The notes under the pieces were generated by a model. It did no database searches, had not been told where the DNA came from, and saw nothing but the letters and a program-made list of their open reading frames with translations. Made by a program: the position numbers and the translations under genes. From Prauserella flavalba (GTDB taxonomy: Bacteria; Actinomycetota; Actinomycetes; Mycobacteriales; Pseudonocardiaceae), in NCBI RefSeq assembly GCF_003202235.1, contig NZ_MASU01000006.1, positions 248,001 through 312,000 on the forward strand: a stretch of 64,000 nucleotides of DNA, in the 5' to 3' direction. Positions 1 to 8,451 of the stretch are shown here, piece by piece. Positions within the stretch are counted from its first letter, which is position 1; the number at the start of each line of letters is the position of its first letter.

Positions 1-157
1 CGAGCTCGCGGTCACGCACAAGCTGCACCGGGTGCTGCACGCGCTCGACTCGCAGCAGGCGATCGACCTCCTGCTCGACCGACTGCGCAAGACGAAGACC
101 AACATCGAGTTCCTGATGCAGGTCTCCAAGACCGCACCGGGCAACGACGACGACTGA
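1..157 (+). CDS. rho: Transcription termination factor Rho, C-terminal end (partial)
   Basis: The window opens inside a gene read from base 2, giving 51 residues before TGA at 155-157. The fragment contains LDSQQAIDLLLDRLRKTKTN and then EFLMQV, the usual C-terminal segment of Rho, the hexameric ATP-dependent RNA helicase that terminates transcription. The ATPase and RNA-binding domains lie off the left edge, so completeness cannot be judged. The next genes, rpmE and prfA, follow rho in this order in mycobacteria and streptomycetes, which supports the call. Confidence 0.9.
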   Translation, partial: ELAVTHKLHRVLHALDSQQAIDLLLDRLRKTKTNIEFLMQVSKTAPGNDDD

Positions 158-172
158 GGTACGGAATAGCCG

Positions 173-211
173 CCAGGTGGGGCGCGTTCAACCGAGTGCT
201 GCCCCATCTGG
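173..211 (+). terminator. Hairpin between rho and rpmE
   Basis: CCAGGTGGGGC (173-183) pairs with GCCCCATCTGG (201-211), 11 bp with a single G-T wobble and a 17-nt loop. No U-tract follows. It lies 16 nt after the rho stop and 75 nt before rpmE, so it could be a rho-gene terminator or a structured rpmE leader. The sequence does not decide between the two. Confidence 0.5.
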
Positions 212-285
212 CAGAATCATTCCGCTGACGTCCGGCTCCGGTTCACCTCCCAGCGAGGACCCGGCGGCCACCGAGAGAGGACCCC

Positions 286-510
286 ATGAAGAGCGGTATT
301 CACCCCGAGTACGTGGTCACCGAGGTGACCTGCGGTTGTGGCAACACCTTCACCACCCGCAGCACCAAGGGCTCCGGCAAGATCCACGCCGAGATCTGCT
401 CGAACTGCCACCCCTTCTACACCGGTAAGCAGAAGATTCTGGACACCGGTGGCCGGGTCGCGCGGTTCGAGGCTCGCTACGGCAAGCGCAAGAAGAGCGA
501 CGCCAAGTAG
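286..510 (+). CDS. rpmE: 50S ribosomal protein L31 (zinc-binding form)
   Basis: A 74-residue protein of normal length for L31 of the large ribosomal subunit. Cys16 and Cys18 (CGC) and Cys38 and Cys41 (CSNC) form the zinc-binding set of the C+ type, as opposed to the cysteine-free paralogue used under zinc starvation. The HPFYTGKQK motif and the basic C-terminal tail (GKRKKSDAK) are typical. ATG at 286 follows a purine-rich AGAGAGGA. It sits between rho and prfA, the standard actinobacterial order. Confidence 0.97.
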   Translation: MKSGIHPEYVVTEVTCGCGNTFTTRSTKGSGKIHAEICSNCHPFYTGKQKILDTGGRVARFEARYGKRKKSDAK

Positions 511-609
511 CTTCACCGACGGCGCCCGCATCTGCCTCACCGGCAGGGCGGGCGCCGTTTGCTTGAGCAGTGTTCGTCCGGCCTCCGGCCGGTTCGCGAG
601 AGGAAGCCA

Positions 610-1677
610 GTGGAATCGAGTGCTCTGCAGGGGCTGCTCGACGAGTACGCCGAGCTGGAGGAACAGCTCGCGGACCCGTCGGTGCACGCCGACCAGGCCC
701 GGGCACGCAAGCTGGGCCGTCGCTACGCCGAGCTGGCTCCCATCGTGAAGGCCCGCAAGGAGCTGGACGGTGCCCGTTCGGACCTCGCGGCGGCGAAGGA
801 GCTCGCGGCCGAGGACCCGGCGTTCGCGGAGGAGGCCGAGGAGCTCGAGGCCCGTATCCCGGCGCTGGAGGCGCGGCTGACCGAACTGCTGCTGCCCCGC
901 GACCCCTACGACGGCTCCGACGTCGTCATGGAGATCAAGTCGGGTGAGGGCGGCGAGGAGTCGGCCCTGTTCGCCGGCGACCTGCTGCGCATGTACCTGC
1001 GCTACGCCGAACGGCACAACTGGAAGGCCGAGGTGCTCGACGCCACCGAGTCCGACCTCGGCGGCTACAAGGACGTCACGGTGTCCATCAAGAGCAAGGG
1101 CGCCGAGGCCGACGGCGTGTGGTCGCGGCTGAAGTTCGAGGGCGGCGTGCACCGCGTGCAGCGCGTGCCCGCTACGGAGTCACAGGGCCGCATCCACACC
1201 TCGGCCGCGGGCGTGCTGATCTACCCGGAGCCGGAGGACGTCGAGGTCGAGATCGACCCGAACGACCTGCGCATCGACGTGTTCCGCTCGTCGGGCCCCG
1301 GCGGGCAGAGCGTCAACACCACCGACTCCGCCGTGCGCGTGACCCACCTGCCCACCGGCATCGTGGTGTCCTGCCAGAACGAGAAGTCGCAGATCCAGAA
1401 CCGGGCGAGGGCGATCCAGGTGCTCCAGGCCCGGCTGCAGGCACTCGCGGAGGAGGAGGCCGCCGCGAAGGCGGCCGACGCCCGCCGCTCGCAGGTCCGC
1501 ACGGTCGATCGCTCGGAGCGCGTGCGCACGTACAACTTCCCGGAGAACCGGATCTCCGACCACCGCGTGAACTACAAGGCCTACAACCTGGACCAGGTGC
1601 TCGACGGGGAGCTGACCGGCGTGCTCGACGCGCTCCGCGACGCCGACCGCGAGGAACGCCTCGCCGCCCAGTCCTGA
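610..1677 (+). CDS. prfA: Peptide chain release factor 1
   Basis: A 355-residue class I release factor that reads UAA/UAG and triggers hydrolysis of peptidyl-tRNA. The codon-recognition tripeptide Pro-Ala-Thr is at residues 187-189 (RVPATESQG), identifying RF1 and not RF2, and the catalytic GGQ is at 231-233 ([14 protein letters not shown]). GTG at 610 is preferred because AGAGGAAG lies 5-12 nt upstream and the protein then begins [10 protein letters not shown]; an in-frame start at 559 would add 17 residues unlike the family. Gln233 is the expected target of PrmC, encoded downstream. Confidence 0.95.
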   Translation: MESSALQGLLDEYAELEEQLADPSVHADQARARKLGRRYAELAPIVKARKELDGARSDLAAAKELAAEDPAFAEEAEELEARIPALEARLTELLLPRDPYDGSDVVMEIKSGEGGEESALFAGDLLRMYLRYAERHNWKAEVLDATESDLGGYKDVTVSIKSKGAEADGVWSRLKFEGGVHRVQRVPATESQGRIHTSAAGVLIYPEPEDVEVEIDPNDLRIDVFRSSGPGGQSVNTTDSAVRVTHLPTGIVVSCQNEKSQIQNRARAIQVLQARLQALAEEEAAAKAADARRSQVRTVDRSERVRTYNFPENRISDHRVNYKAYNLDQVLDGELTGVLDALRDADREERLAAQS

Positions 1678-1718
1678 GCCAACTGCCTTCCAGCCCGCGT
1701 GCCTGCTGGCCCGCGTGC

Positions 1719-1837
1719 CTGACCGCAGTGAAGGCCACCTTCACTGCGTTGGTTGAACACAGCGGCGCGCAGCGTCTCCGTGTGGGTGGTGGTGGGAGAC
1801 GGGTGGGCGCAGGCATGGTGGCCTTCACTGCGGTCAG
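1719..1837. repeat. Long-loop inverted repeat of the AAGGCCACC family between convergent genes
   Basis: A perfect 21-bp inverted repeat: arm 1719-1739 (CTGACCGCAGTGAAGGCCACC) and its reverse complement at 1817-1837, separated by 77 nt. It fills the gap between prfA and the converging LLM gene. The arm is the same element that forms short-loop hairpins at 17.3, 27.6 and 44.5 kb. Arm 1 also carries its own small hairpin (GTGAAGGCCACCTTCAC). A likely bidirectional terminator or termination insulator. Confidence 0.75.
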
Positions 1838-1840
1838 GGG

Positions 1841-2623
1841 TCAGCCGCTCAGGGCGTGCGTGAACTCGCCGAGGCGGGTTCGGGTGCCTTCGGCGGGGCC
1901 GAAGTGGACGGCCACCGCGTCGGCTCCCGCCTCGGCGAAGCCGCGCACGTCGGCGACGGCCCTCGCCAGCTCCGCCGCGCCACCCCGCCAGTCAAGGCGG
2001 GCGGTGACCCTGATCCGCCGGCCGGTCAGTTCCCGCAGGCGTGACACGCCTCGCGCGAACCCGGCGGGCGTCACGCCCACCGCCTGCCACTCGTCGGCGA
2101 ACCGCGCCGCCCTCCGCAGCGCGGGCCCCGACACGCCGCCCACCATGATCGGCAGCGGCGCGCGCGGCACCGGTTCGAAGACGCCTCGGGACGGCTCGCC
2201 CGCGAACAGGTCCCGCAGCAGTGCGAGCGCCTCGTCCGTACGGGCACCCCTCGTGGAGAAGTCGGCGCCGACCGTGGCGAACTCCGCGCGGTCCCACCCC
2301 ACGCCGACCCCGAGGGTGAGGCGCTCGCCGGAGAGCCGGTGCAGCGTCGCGGCCTGCTTGGCGACGGCGAACGCGTTGCGCATCGGCAGCACCAGCACCG
2401 ACGTGCCGAGCCGGATCGCCGACGTCCGCGCGGCCAGGTACGACAGCGTCACGAGCGGCTCGTACACGCCGCCGTAGACCCCGCCGAACGGCCCCGGCGG
2501 CAGCAGGTGATCGGGCAGCCACGCCGTGCGGTAGCCCAGCTCCTCCGCGAGCCCGGCGAGCTCCACGAGCGTCGCCGGGTCCATTGTGGGCTCCTCGTCG
2601 GGGAGCACGACCTCCAGTTCCAC
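1841..2623 (-). CDS. LLM-class (luciferase-like) F420-dependent oxidoreductase
   Basis: A 260-residue bacterial-luciferase-family TIM-barrel protein. Features include the core LGTSVLVLPMRN, the SGERLTLGVGVGWDRAEF motif shared by F420-dependent members, and PIMVGGVSGPALRRAA near the end. Such enzymes reduce or oxidise small substrates using F420H2 or FMN; the substrate here is unknown. GTG at 2623 is chosen because it lies 2 nt after the stop of the upstream hydrolase, which implies translational coupling; an earlier in-frame start would run into that gene. It is the distal gene of a two-gene unit controlled from the MerR promoter near 3.4 kb. Confidence 0.8.
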   Translation of the reverse strand: MELEVVLPDEEPTMDPATLVELAGLAEELGYRTAWLPDHLLPPGPFGGVYGGVYEPLVTLSYLAARTSAIRLGTSVLVLPMRNAFAVAKQAATLHRLSGERLTLGVGVGWDRAEFATVGADFSTRGARTDEALALLRDLFAGEPSRGVFEPVPRAPLPIMVGGVSGPALRRAARFADEWQAVGVTPAGFARGVSRLRELTGRRIRVTARLDWRGGAAELARAVADVRGFAEAGADAVAVHFGPAEGTRTRLGEFTHALSG

Positions 2624-2625
2624 GC

Positions 2626-3396
2626 TCAGCCCAGCCCGTCGAGGAAGGATCGGATCGCGGCGAGCCACTCGTCGCGCGCCTCGGTGGCGATGTCGTGGCC
2701 CGCCTCGATCTCGACGAGCTTCGCGCCGGGGATCCCGTCGGCCAGCTCGCGGGACAGCGACGGCCGAACCAGACCGTCCACAGTGGTCGCGACGACGAGT
2801 GTCGGCACCGCGATCGCGGCCAGTTCCGCCCTCGTGTCAACGGATTCGACGAGCGCGACGTGCTCCGGGGTGCCCTCCGGAACGGTGGCCGCGAGCGCGT
2901 CGACAGCGGCGTCCAGCTCGGCGGGGGCCAGCGATTCGAGCCGCCGCTCACCCGCCGCCATGAGCAGCAGGAACCTCGCGAGCAGCGTGCGATCGCCCTT
3001 CAGCAGGCCGGCCCAGACGCTCGCGGCGAGGCGCAGCCGGTTGTCCGGGTACGCGAACCCGGACGTGAGCACCAGCCCGGTCACCCGGCCGGGATGGCGG
3101 GTCGCCGCCCGCACGGCCACGCCCGTGCCGAGCGAGTAGCCGAGCATCGCGAAGCGCTCCAGCCCGGCCTCGGTGGCCGCGTGCACCAGCTCGTCGGCCA
3201 CCTCGTCCAGCACGAGGGGCTTGCGGCTGCGCGGGGTCGCGCCGGTGCCGGGGTAGTCCGCGCCGACGACGGTGTGGGTGCGCGCGAGATCGTCGAGTAT
3301 CGGCCCGTAGTTGGCGGCGACGCCGCCACCCCCGCCGTGCGCGAGGAGCAGCCCTGGCCCGCTGCCGAGGACGGTCGTGGCGAAATGTTCGGTCAT
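2626..3396 (-). CDS. Alpha/beta hydrolase
   Basis: A 256-residue single-domain alpha/beta-hydrolase. The oxyanion segment LLLAHGGGGG is followed by the nucleophile elbow GYSLG (serine near residue 97), a late acidic residue in VVATTVDGLVRPS, and the catalytic histidine in EAGHDIATEA. It could be an esterase, lactonase or haloperoxidase-like enzyme; the sequence does not settle the substrate. It is first in an operon with the LLM oxidoreductase and is divergent from a MerR regulator with a MerR-type promoter between them, so it is probably the regulator's target. ATG at 3396 lies 6 nt after a TAACGT -10 element, suggesting a leaderless message. Confidence 0.8.
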   Translation of the reverse strand: MTEHFATTVLGSGPGLLLAHGGGGGVAANYGPILDDLARTHTVVGADYPGTGATPRSRKPLVLDEVADELVHAATEAGLERFAMLGYSLGTGVAVRAATRHPGRVTGLVLTSGFAYPDNRLRLAASVWAGLLKGDRTLLARFLLLMAAGERRLESLAPAELDAAVDALAATVPEGTPEHVALVESVDTRAELAAIAVPTLVVATTVDGLVRPSLSRELADGIPGAKLVEIEAGHDIATEARDEWLAAIRSFLDGLG

Positions 3397-3402
3397 GCCG
3401 CG

Positions 3403-3434
3403 ACGTTAGGAACTGACATCGATGTGAAGGTCAA
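3403..3434 (-). promoter_or_regulatory. MerR-type promoter/operator of the hydrolase-LLM unit
   Basis: On the minus strand, TTGACC (3434-3429) and TAACGT (3408-3403) are separated by 20 bp, the overlong spacer characteristic of MerR-activated promoters. The spacer contains the palindrome ACATCGATGT (3416-3425). The divergent merR gene starts 20 bp beyond the -35. A MerR dimer bound here could untwist the spacer to activate the hydrolase promoter while controlling its own. Confidence 0.7.
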
Positions 3435-3454
3435 CTTCTGGTGGGGTGCGTCAT

Positions 3455-3820
3455 ATGTTGATCGGTGAGCTGTCCGGACGGACCGGGGTGAGCCCGCGGC
3501 TCCTGCGCTACTACGAGGAGCAGGGCCTGCTGGCGGCCCGCCGCGGCGGCAACGGCTACCGCGTCTACGACGAGGACGCGGTGACCACCGCGCGCCAGAT
3601 CCGCGCGCTGCTCGGCGCCGGACTTTCCACGGAGGTGATCCGGGAGGTGCTGCCGTGCGCGGTCGGGGAGCTGCCGAGCTGGGACGTGTGCCCCGAACTG
3701 GTTCACACGCTCCGCCAGGAGCTGGCGAGCATGGACGAGAAGATCGACACGTTGCGGCGAACGCGCAGCACGCTGGCGACCTACGTCCCCGGCCAGGGGC
3801 AGGGGTTGTGCCAGTCTTGA
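3455..3820 (+). CDS. MerR family transcriptional regulator
   Basis: A 121-residue regulator with the MerR winged-helix DNA-binding region at the N-terminus (LIGELSGRTGVSPRLLRYYE), the RVYDEDAV wing segment, then a dimerisation helix and a short effector tail with ELVHTLRQEL. ATG at 3455 follows GTGGGGTG; an in-frame GTG at 3446 would add three residues. A cysteine occurs in the LPCAVGE loop, another in WDVCPEL and one near the C-terminus (GLCQS). This is too little to infer metal or thiol sensing, so the inducer is unknown. Its divergent neighbours are the hydrolase-LLM pair. Confidence 0.85.
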   Translation: MLIGELSGRTGVSPRLLRYYEEQGLLAARRGGNGYRVYDEDAVTTARQIRALLGAGLSTEVIREVLPCAVGELPSWDVCPELVHTLRQELASMDEKIDTLRRTRSTLATYVPGQGQGLCQS

Positions 3821-3824
3821 CGTC

Positions 3825-4688
3825 GTGAAGAGACAGCCGCTGCGCCTCGCGATCCTGGAGGCGACCCGCATCCTCGACCAGGCAGGTGTCGCCTCGCCGA
3901 GGACCGACGCCGAGCTCATCGCCGCGCACGTGCTCGGCGTGGAGCGGGGGCGGCTGCCATTGGTGCCGCTGGTGGACCCGTCCGTCGTGGAGGCCATCGG
4001 GCAGCTCGTGAGCCAGCGCGCCAAGCGGGTGCCGTTGCAGCACCTCACCGGCTGGGCCGCGCTCGGCGACATCACCGTGTCGGTCGGCACCGGTGTGTTC
4101 GTGCCGCGCCCGGAGACCGAGCTGCTCCTCGAATGGGGAGTCAAGCTGCTCAAGGGCAGGGAATACCCGGTGGTGGTCGACCTGTGCACCGGCTCGGGCG
4201 CGCTCGCGCTCGCCGTGGCGCACGCGCGACCCGACGCCGTGGTCTACGCCGTGGACAACGACACCAACGCCCTCGCCTGGGCCCGCCACAACGCCGACGC
4301 GAGGACCGCGGCGGGGGACACCCCGATCCGGCTCTACTCCGGCGACGTCACCGATCCCACCGTGTTCGCCGAGCTGGACGGGCTCGTGGACCTGGTGCTG
4401 TGCAACCCGCCGTACGTGCCGGAGGGCACGCCGGTGCCGCCGGAGGTCGCCGACCACGACCCGCCGCAGGCCGTGTTCGCCGCCGAGGGCGGGATCGACG
4501 TGATCCGGCACGTGGTGGCCACGGCGGCGCGGCTGCTGCGGCCCGGCGGGGGCGTGGCGATCGAGCACGACGACACCCACGGAGCGGCGGTGCCGGCCCT
4601 GCTGCGCGCGCGCCGCGTGCTCACGGACGTCCGGGACCATCCGGACCTCACCGGACGTCCGCGATTCGTCACAGCGCTGCGGGGCTAA
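3825..4688 (+). CDS. prmC: Release factor glutamine methyltransferase PrmC (HemK)
   Basis: A 287-residue SAM-dependent methyltransferase that N5-methylates the glutamine of the GGQ motif in RF1 and RF2. Seen are an N-terminal helical substrate domain, the PRPETELLLEW segment, the SAM-binding DLCTGSGALALA, and the diagnostic NPPYVPEG tetrad. GTG at 3825 is 4 nt after the merR stop. In relatives prmC lies directly behind prfA; here the LLM-hydrolase-merR group separates them by about 2.1 kb. The next gene, ywlC, follows after 11 nt. Confidence 0.92.
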   Translation: MKRQPLRLAILEATRILDQAGVASPRTDAELIAAHVLGVERGRLPLVPLVDPSVVEAIGQLVSQRAKRVPLQHLTGWAALGDITVSVGTGVFVPRPETELLLEWGVKLLKGREYPVVVDLCTGSGALALAVAHARPDAVVYAVDNDTNALAWARHNADARTAAGDTPIRLYSGDVTDPTVFAELDGLVDLVLCNPPYVPEGTPVPPEVADHDPPQAVFAAEGGIDVIRHVVATAARLLRPGGGVAIEHDDTHGAAVPALLRARRVLTDVRDHPDLTGRPRFVTALRG

Positions 4689-4699
4689 GCTCACGGGCC

Positions 4700-5350
4700 A
4701 TGAGCGCGGTGTACGACTGCAGCAATCCGGACACCAGGGCCGACGGCCTGCGCGCGGCGGCCTCCGCGGTGCGGTCGAGCAGGCTCGTGGTCCTGCCCAC
4801 CGACACCGTCTACGGCATCGGCGCCGACGCGTTCGACGCGGGCGCCGTGCGCTCGCTGTTGCAGGCGAAGCACCGGGGGCCGGACATGCCGGTGGGCGTG
4901 CTCGTCGGCTCCTGGTCCACAGTGGACGGGCTCGTGCTCGGGGTTCCCCAGCAGGCCCGCGCGTTGATCGAGGCGTTCTGGCCCGGCGACCTTTCCATCG
5001 TGCTGCCGCACGCGCCGAGCCTGAACTGGGACCTCGGCACCACCAGGGGCACCGTGATGCTCCGCATGCCGCTGCACCCGGTGGCGATCGAGCTGCTGCG
5101 CGAGGTCGGTCCGATGGCGGTGTCGAGCGCGAACGTGTCCGGGCAGCCGCCGGCGGCCACCGCGCAGGAGGCGAAGGACCAGCTCGGCGAGTCGGTGTCG
5201 GTGTACCTCGACGGCGGCCCGAGCGGTGACCCCGTTCCCTCCACGATCGTCGACCTCACGGGCGAGTCGCCGGTCCTGCTGCGGGAGGGGGCCGTGAAGG
5301 CCGAGGCGGTGTCGGAGGTTCTCGGCGTCGAGGTCGGCCCCCGCCAGTGA
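4700..5350 (+). CDS. ywlC: L-threonylcarbamoyladenylate synthase (Sua5/YwlC/YrdC family)
   Basis: A 216-residue YrdC-fold enzyme that makes threonylcarbamoyl-AMP from threonine, bicarbonate and ATP for the t6A modification of ANN-decoding tRNAs. The signature VVLPTDTVYGIGADA near residue 33, the KHRGPDMPVGVLVG loop, FWPGDLSIVLP and SSANVSGQPPA are all present. The length matches the short form without the Sua5 C-terminal domain. ATG at 4700 gives the usual N-terminus. One GTCCA-N3-TGGAC palindrome (4915-4927) lies inside the gene. Confidence 0.92.
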   Translation: MSAVYDCSNPDTRADGLRAAASAVRSSRLVVLPTDTVYGIGADAFDAGAVRSLLQAKHRGPDMPVGVLVGSWSTVDGLVLGVPQQARALIEAFWPGDLSIVLPHAPSLNWDLGTTRGTVMLRMPLHPVAIELLREVGPMAVSSANVSGQPPAATAQEAKDQLGESVSVYLDGGPSGDPVPSTIVDLTGESPVLLREGAVKAEAVSEVLGVEVGPRQ

Positions 5351-5420
5351 CGGGGCCTGGTAACGATAGCGTTGCGCGCTGTGACCCCGCAGCACTTCCT
5401 CCGCAGGGGATGAACACCCG

Positions 5421-6584
5421 ATGACCCCCACCGTCTCCGCCGGTCTCCCCATCCGCGAGTACATCCTCGTCGGGCTCGTCTCCGCGGCGCTGACCTTCCT
5501 GCTGACCGCCGTCGTCCGGCGGTTCGCGATCAAGGTCGGTGCCGTCGCCGTTCCGCGCAAGCGGGACGTCCACGTGATCCCCATCCCGAGGATGGGCGGG
5601 CTCGCGATGTACATCGGCGTGCTCGGCGGCATGGCGATGGCCCACCAGCTGCCGGTGCTGCGCCGCGCGTTCGACTACTCGTACGACCCGGTGGCCGTGC
5701 TGATCGGCGGCGCGGTGATCGTGCTGATCGGCGCACTCGACGACCGGTTCGAGCTCGACGCGTGGACCAAGCTCGCCGGGCAGGTCATGTGTGCGGGCAT
5801 CCTCGTGCTGTTCGGCCTGCAGTGGGTGTCGTTCTGGGTGCCGTGGGGCGGTGACGGCGAGACGCTCGGCCAGGTGCTCATCCTCGACCGTAACCAGGGC
5901 GGCCTGCTGGCCGTGCTGCTGGTGGTGGTGATGGTCAACGCGATGAACTTCGTCGACGGCCTCGACGGGCTGGCCGGCGGGCTCGGCCTCATCGCGGCGG
6001 CGGCCACGTGCGCGTTCTCGCTCGGCCTGCTCGCGTCGTCCGGCGGCGACGTCGGCACGTACCCGCCCGCGCTCATCGCGGCGACGCTCGCCGGCGCGTG
6101 TCTGGGCTTCCTGCCGCACAACTTCCAGCCCGCGAAGATCTTCATGGGCGACTCCGGCTCGATGATGATCGGGCTGATGCTCGCCGCGGCGAGCACGTCC
6201 GCGTCGGGCAAGATCAACTACACGTCGTTCGACGCGACCGACGTCGTGGCGTTGCTCTCGCCGCTGTTCGTGGTCGCGGCGGTGCTGTTCCTGCCGCTGC
6301 TGGACCTCGTCATGGCCGTCATCCGCAGGACACGGCGCGGCGAGAGCCCGTTCGCGGCCGACAAGATGCACCTGCACCACCGGCTCCTGGAGATCGGGCA
6401 CTCCCAGCGCAGGGCCGTGCTGCTGATCTACCTCTGGGCAGGGCTGCTCGCGTTCGGGGCCGTCGCGGTGACCCTGTTCGACACCGCGGCTGTGTTCTGG
6501 ATCACCTGTGCGGGGCTGGTGGTGGCCGCGCTCATCTCGGTGGTCCCTAGACTGAAGTCGCGAAACCAGCAGGGAGCCCCATGA
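5421..6584 (+). CDS. wecA: Polyprenyl-phosphate N-acetylhexosamine-1-phosphate transferase (WecA/TagO/Rfe, MraY family)
   Basis: A 387-residue polytopic membrane enzyme that transfers a GlcNAc-1-phosphate type sugar to decaprenyl/undecaprenyl phosphate, starting cell-wall linker polymer synthesis (arabinogalactan linkage in mycobacteria). About ten hydrophobic segments are visible. The family motifs are present: DDRFELDAW, NAMNFVDGLDGLAGG, FMGDSGSMM and the cytoplasmic HLHHRLL loop. The stop overlaps the start of atpI by 4 nt (ATGA), so it is cotranscribed into the ATP synthase cluster, as in mycobacteria. Confidence 0.88.
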   Translation: MTPTVSAGLPIREYILVGLVSAALTFLLTAVVRRFAIKVGAVAVPRKRDVHVIPIPRMGGLAMYIGVLGGMAMAHQLPVLRRAFDYSYDPVAVLIGGAVIVLIGALDDRFELDAWTKLAGQVMCAGILVLFGLQWVSFWVPWGGDGETLGQVLILDRNQGGLLAVLLVVVMVNAMNFVDGLDGLAGGLGLIAAAATCAFSLGLLASSGGDVGTYPPALIAATLAGACLGFLPHNFQPAKIFMGDSGSMMIGLMLAAASTSASGKINYTSFDATDVVALLSPLFVVAAVLFLPLLDLVMAVIRRTRRGESPFAADKMHLHHRLLEIGHSQRRAVLLIYLWAGLLAFGAVAVTLFDTAAVFWITCAGLVVAALISVVPRLKSRNQQGAP

Positions 6585-7018
6585 GCGAGCAGGCAGAGAC
6601 CCGGAACAACAAGCACGCCGAGCAGGTGACGAAGCTGGCCGACGCCATGCTGCGCACCGCGCTGTGGCCTGCCGTCGGCATCGTCGTGATCGGTGCCGTC
6701 GTCGGACTGGTGTGGGTCGGCACCGCGGGGCTCTTCGGTGCGTTCGTCGGCGGCGCCGTCGCGTTCGCCTCGTCGCTGGCGACCCTGTTCATGATGCGCA
6801 AGTCGGCCGCGATGGACCCGATGGCCGTGATGGCCGTCGCGCTCGGTGGCTACGTCTTCAAGATGCTGGTGATCTTCGGCGTGATGACGCTGCTCCGCGG
6901 CGTCGACGCCCTGCACACCCTCTCGCTCGCCATCACGATGATGGCCGTCATCCTCGTCTGGGCCGGTGCCGAGATGGTCGCGTTCAAGCGGACCAAGGTC
7001 CCGACCATCATTCCCTGA
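6581..7018 (+). CDS. atpI: ATP synthase-associated AtpI-like membrane protein
   Basis: A 145-residue protein with a charged N-terminus of about 25 residues followed by four transmembrane segments arranged as two hairpins. It lies directly upstream of atpB, where the poorly conserved AtpI/Rv1303-type protein is found; AtpI proteins have been linked to assembly of the c-ring. Sequence motifs are weak, so the call rests on position, size and topology. ATG at 6581 overlaps the wecA stop. Confidence 0.75.
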   Translation: MSEQAETRNNKHAEQVTKLADAMLRTALWPAVGIVVIGAVVGLVWVGTAGLFGAFVGGAVAFASSLATLFMMRKSAAMDPMAVMAVALGGYVFKMLVIFGVMTLLRGVDALHTLSLAITMMAVILVWAGAEMVAFKRTKVPTIIP

Positions 7019-7296
7019 TCCGGGACATGCCTCCCGAGAAGACAGGACCTTCGTCCCGTTAAGGAGTACGGGCGTACGGAGTGAATCGGACGACTGGTAT
7101 CGTCCGCGCCGTGGAGGCGGCGTCGATCGTGCTCCCCGGTGTGGTGGTCCGTCAGGGCTCCGGGTGGCCCGGTCGAGTCCTACGCAACGTGGTAGCCGCC
7201 TCCGAGTACTCGATCTGTATCGGGTACGTTAAGTCCCGATCGTGACGATTCCCCCGGCGGAGTGAACGCCGGCCGGGAGAACCGGAAGGAGCCCAG
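7019..7296 (+). other. 278-nt leader/intergenic region upstream of atpB
   Basis: No convincing gene is seen. The segment contains several possible -10 motifs (TATCGT near 7098, TACGTT near 7228) without clear -35 partners, and an SD-like AAGGAG near 7060 not followed by a family-like ORF. It presumably holds the main ATP synthase promoter and a long 5' leader, but the start site cannot be placed from sequence. Confidence 0.4.
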
Positions 7297-8088
7297 TTGG
7301 GCGCGCTGGTACTGGCCCAAGGCGACGAGTTCGTCGCGCCGGGCGCGAAGGACTTCAACCTCGGTCCTATCTTCGGCGAAGGAACTTTCGTTACCAAGCC
7401 GATGGTTCTCGCCGTGCTGGCGGCAGTCATCGTGGGTGCGTTCTTCCTGCTCGCCACGCGCAACCTCAAGATCGTGCCGACCAGGTTCCAGTTCGCGGCC
7501 GAATCCATTTACGACTTCGGGCGCAACAACATCGCGCGGGAACAGATCGGCGCCAAGGACTTCCGTCCGTTCGTGCCGCTGATCCTCGCGCTTTTCAGCT
7601 TCATCCTGGTGAACAACATTTTCGGGATCATCCCGGTGATCCAGTTCCCCGTGATGTCGCACATCGGCTTCCCGCTCGCGCTGTCGGTGCTGGTGGTCTA
7701 CCCCGTGTACCACTACGTCGGCTTCAAGCGGCACGGATTCGTCGGCTACCTCAAGAAGGAGACGGTGCCCGCGGGCGCCCCCGGTTTCATCCTTCCGCTG
7801 CTGACGCCGATCGAGTTCCTGCAGAAGTTCCTCATCAACCCGGTCACGCTGGCGCTGCGAGTCTTCGCCGCCATGTTCGCGGGTCACCTGCTGCTGCTGG
7901 TGTTCACGCTCGGCGGTGAGTACCTGCTGCTCGAGGCGAGTGCGGCGCTCAAGCCGGTGTCGGTGGTGAGCTTCGCCTTCGCGATCATCCTGACTTTCCT
8001 GGAAGCACTGATCCAGGTGCTGCAGGCCTACATTTTCGCGCTGCTCTCTGCCAACTACATCGGTGCCGCACTGGCTTCCGAACACTGA
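7297..8088 (+). CDS. atpB: ATP synthase Fo subunit a
   Basis: A 263-residue membrane stator subunit that forms the two proton half-channels against the c-ring. Helix 5 contains the essential arginine in TLALRVFAAMFAGHLL, and the last helix carries ALIQVLQAYIFALL, both diagnostic. TTG at 7297 is taken as the start because GGAAGGA lies 6 nt upstream and no better in-frame start exists; the protein then begins MGALVLAQGDEF. It is first of the structural genes atpBEFHAGDC. Confidence 0.95.
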   Translation: MGALVLAQGDEFVAPGAKDFNLGPIFGEGTFVTKPMVLAVLAAVIVGAFFLLATRNLKIVPTRFQFAAESIYDFGRNNIAREQIGAKDFRPFVPLILALFSFILVNNIFGIIPVIQFPVMSHIGFPLALSVLVVYPVYHYVGFKRHGFVGYLKKETVPAGAPGFILPLLTPIEFLQKFLINPVTLALRVFAAMFAGHLLLLVFTLGGEYLLLEASAALKPVSVVSFAFAIILTFLEALIQVLQAYIFALLSANYIGAALASEH

Positions 8089-8162
8089 GTAAGTAACGCC
8101 GGCAACAAACCCAAGCCCCCCGATCCGCGTAGTCGCGGACCGAGTCGAAAGGGAAATCGCAA

Positions 8163-8420
8163 GTGAGCAACATCGTTCTCGCCCAGGCCGCGGAGGCCGC
8201 GTCCAACATCAACCCGGGTCTCGCCGCGATCGGTTACGGTCTCGGCGCCATCGGTCCCGGTATCGGTGTGGGTCTGATCTGGTCCGCGGTCATCAACGGC
8301 ACGGCCCGCCAGCCCGAGGCCCAGGGCAAGCTCATGGGTATCGCCTGGACGACCTTCGCCCTGGTCGAGGTGCTCGCGCTGTTCGGCATCGTTATCTACT
8401 TCATCGCTTCCGGTGGCTGA
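8163..8420 (+). CDS. atpE: ATP synthase Fo subunit c
   Basis: An 85-residue hairpin protein of the proton-driven rotor ring. The glycine-rich first helix ([12 protein letters not shown]), the polar loop ARQPEAQG and the proton-carrying Glu69 in [11 protein letters not shown] are all visible. The Ile/Gly/Ala pattern near Glu69 is the region targeted by diarylquinolines in mycobacteria. A short N-terminal extension ([14 protein letters not shown]) precedes the first helix. GTG at 8163 follows GAAAGGGAAA. Confidence 0.96.
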   Translation: MSNIVLAQAAEAASNINPGLAAIGYGLGAIGPGIGVGLIWSAVINGTARQPEAQGKLMGIAWTTFALVEVLALFGIVIYFIASGG

Positions 8421-8451
8421 GTCTTTCCGCTCATCGCTTTAGGGAGAAGCC

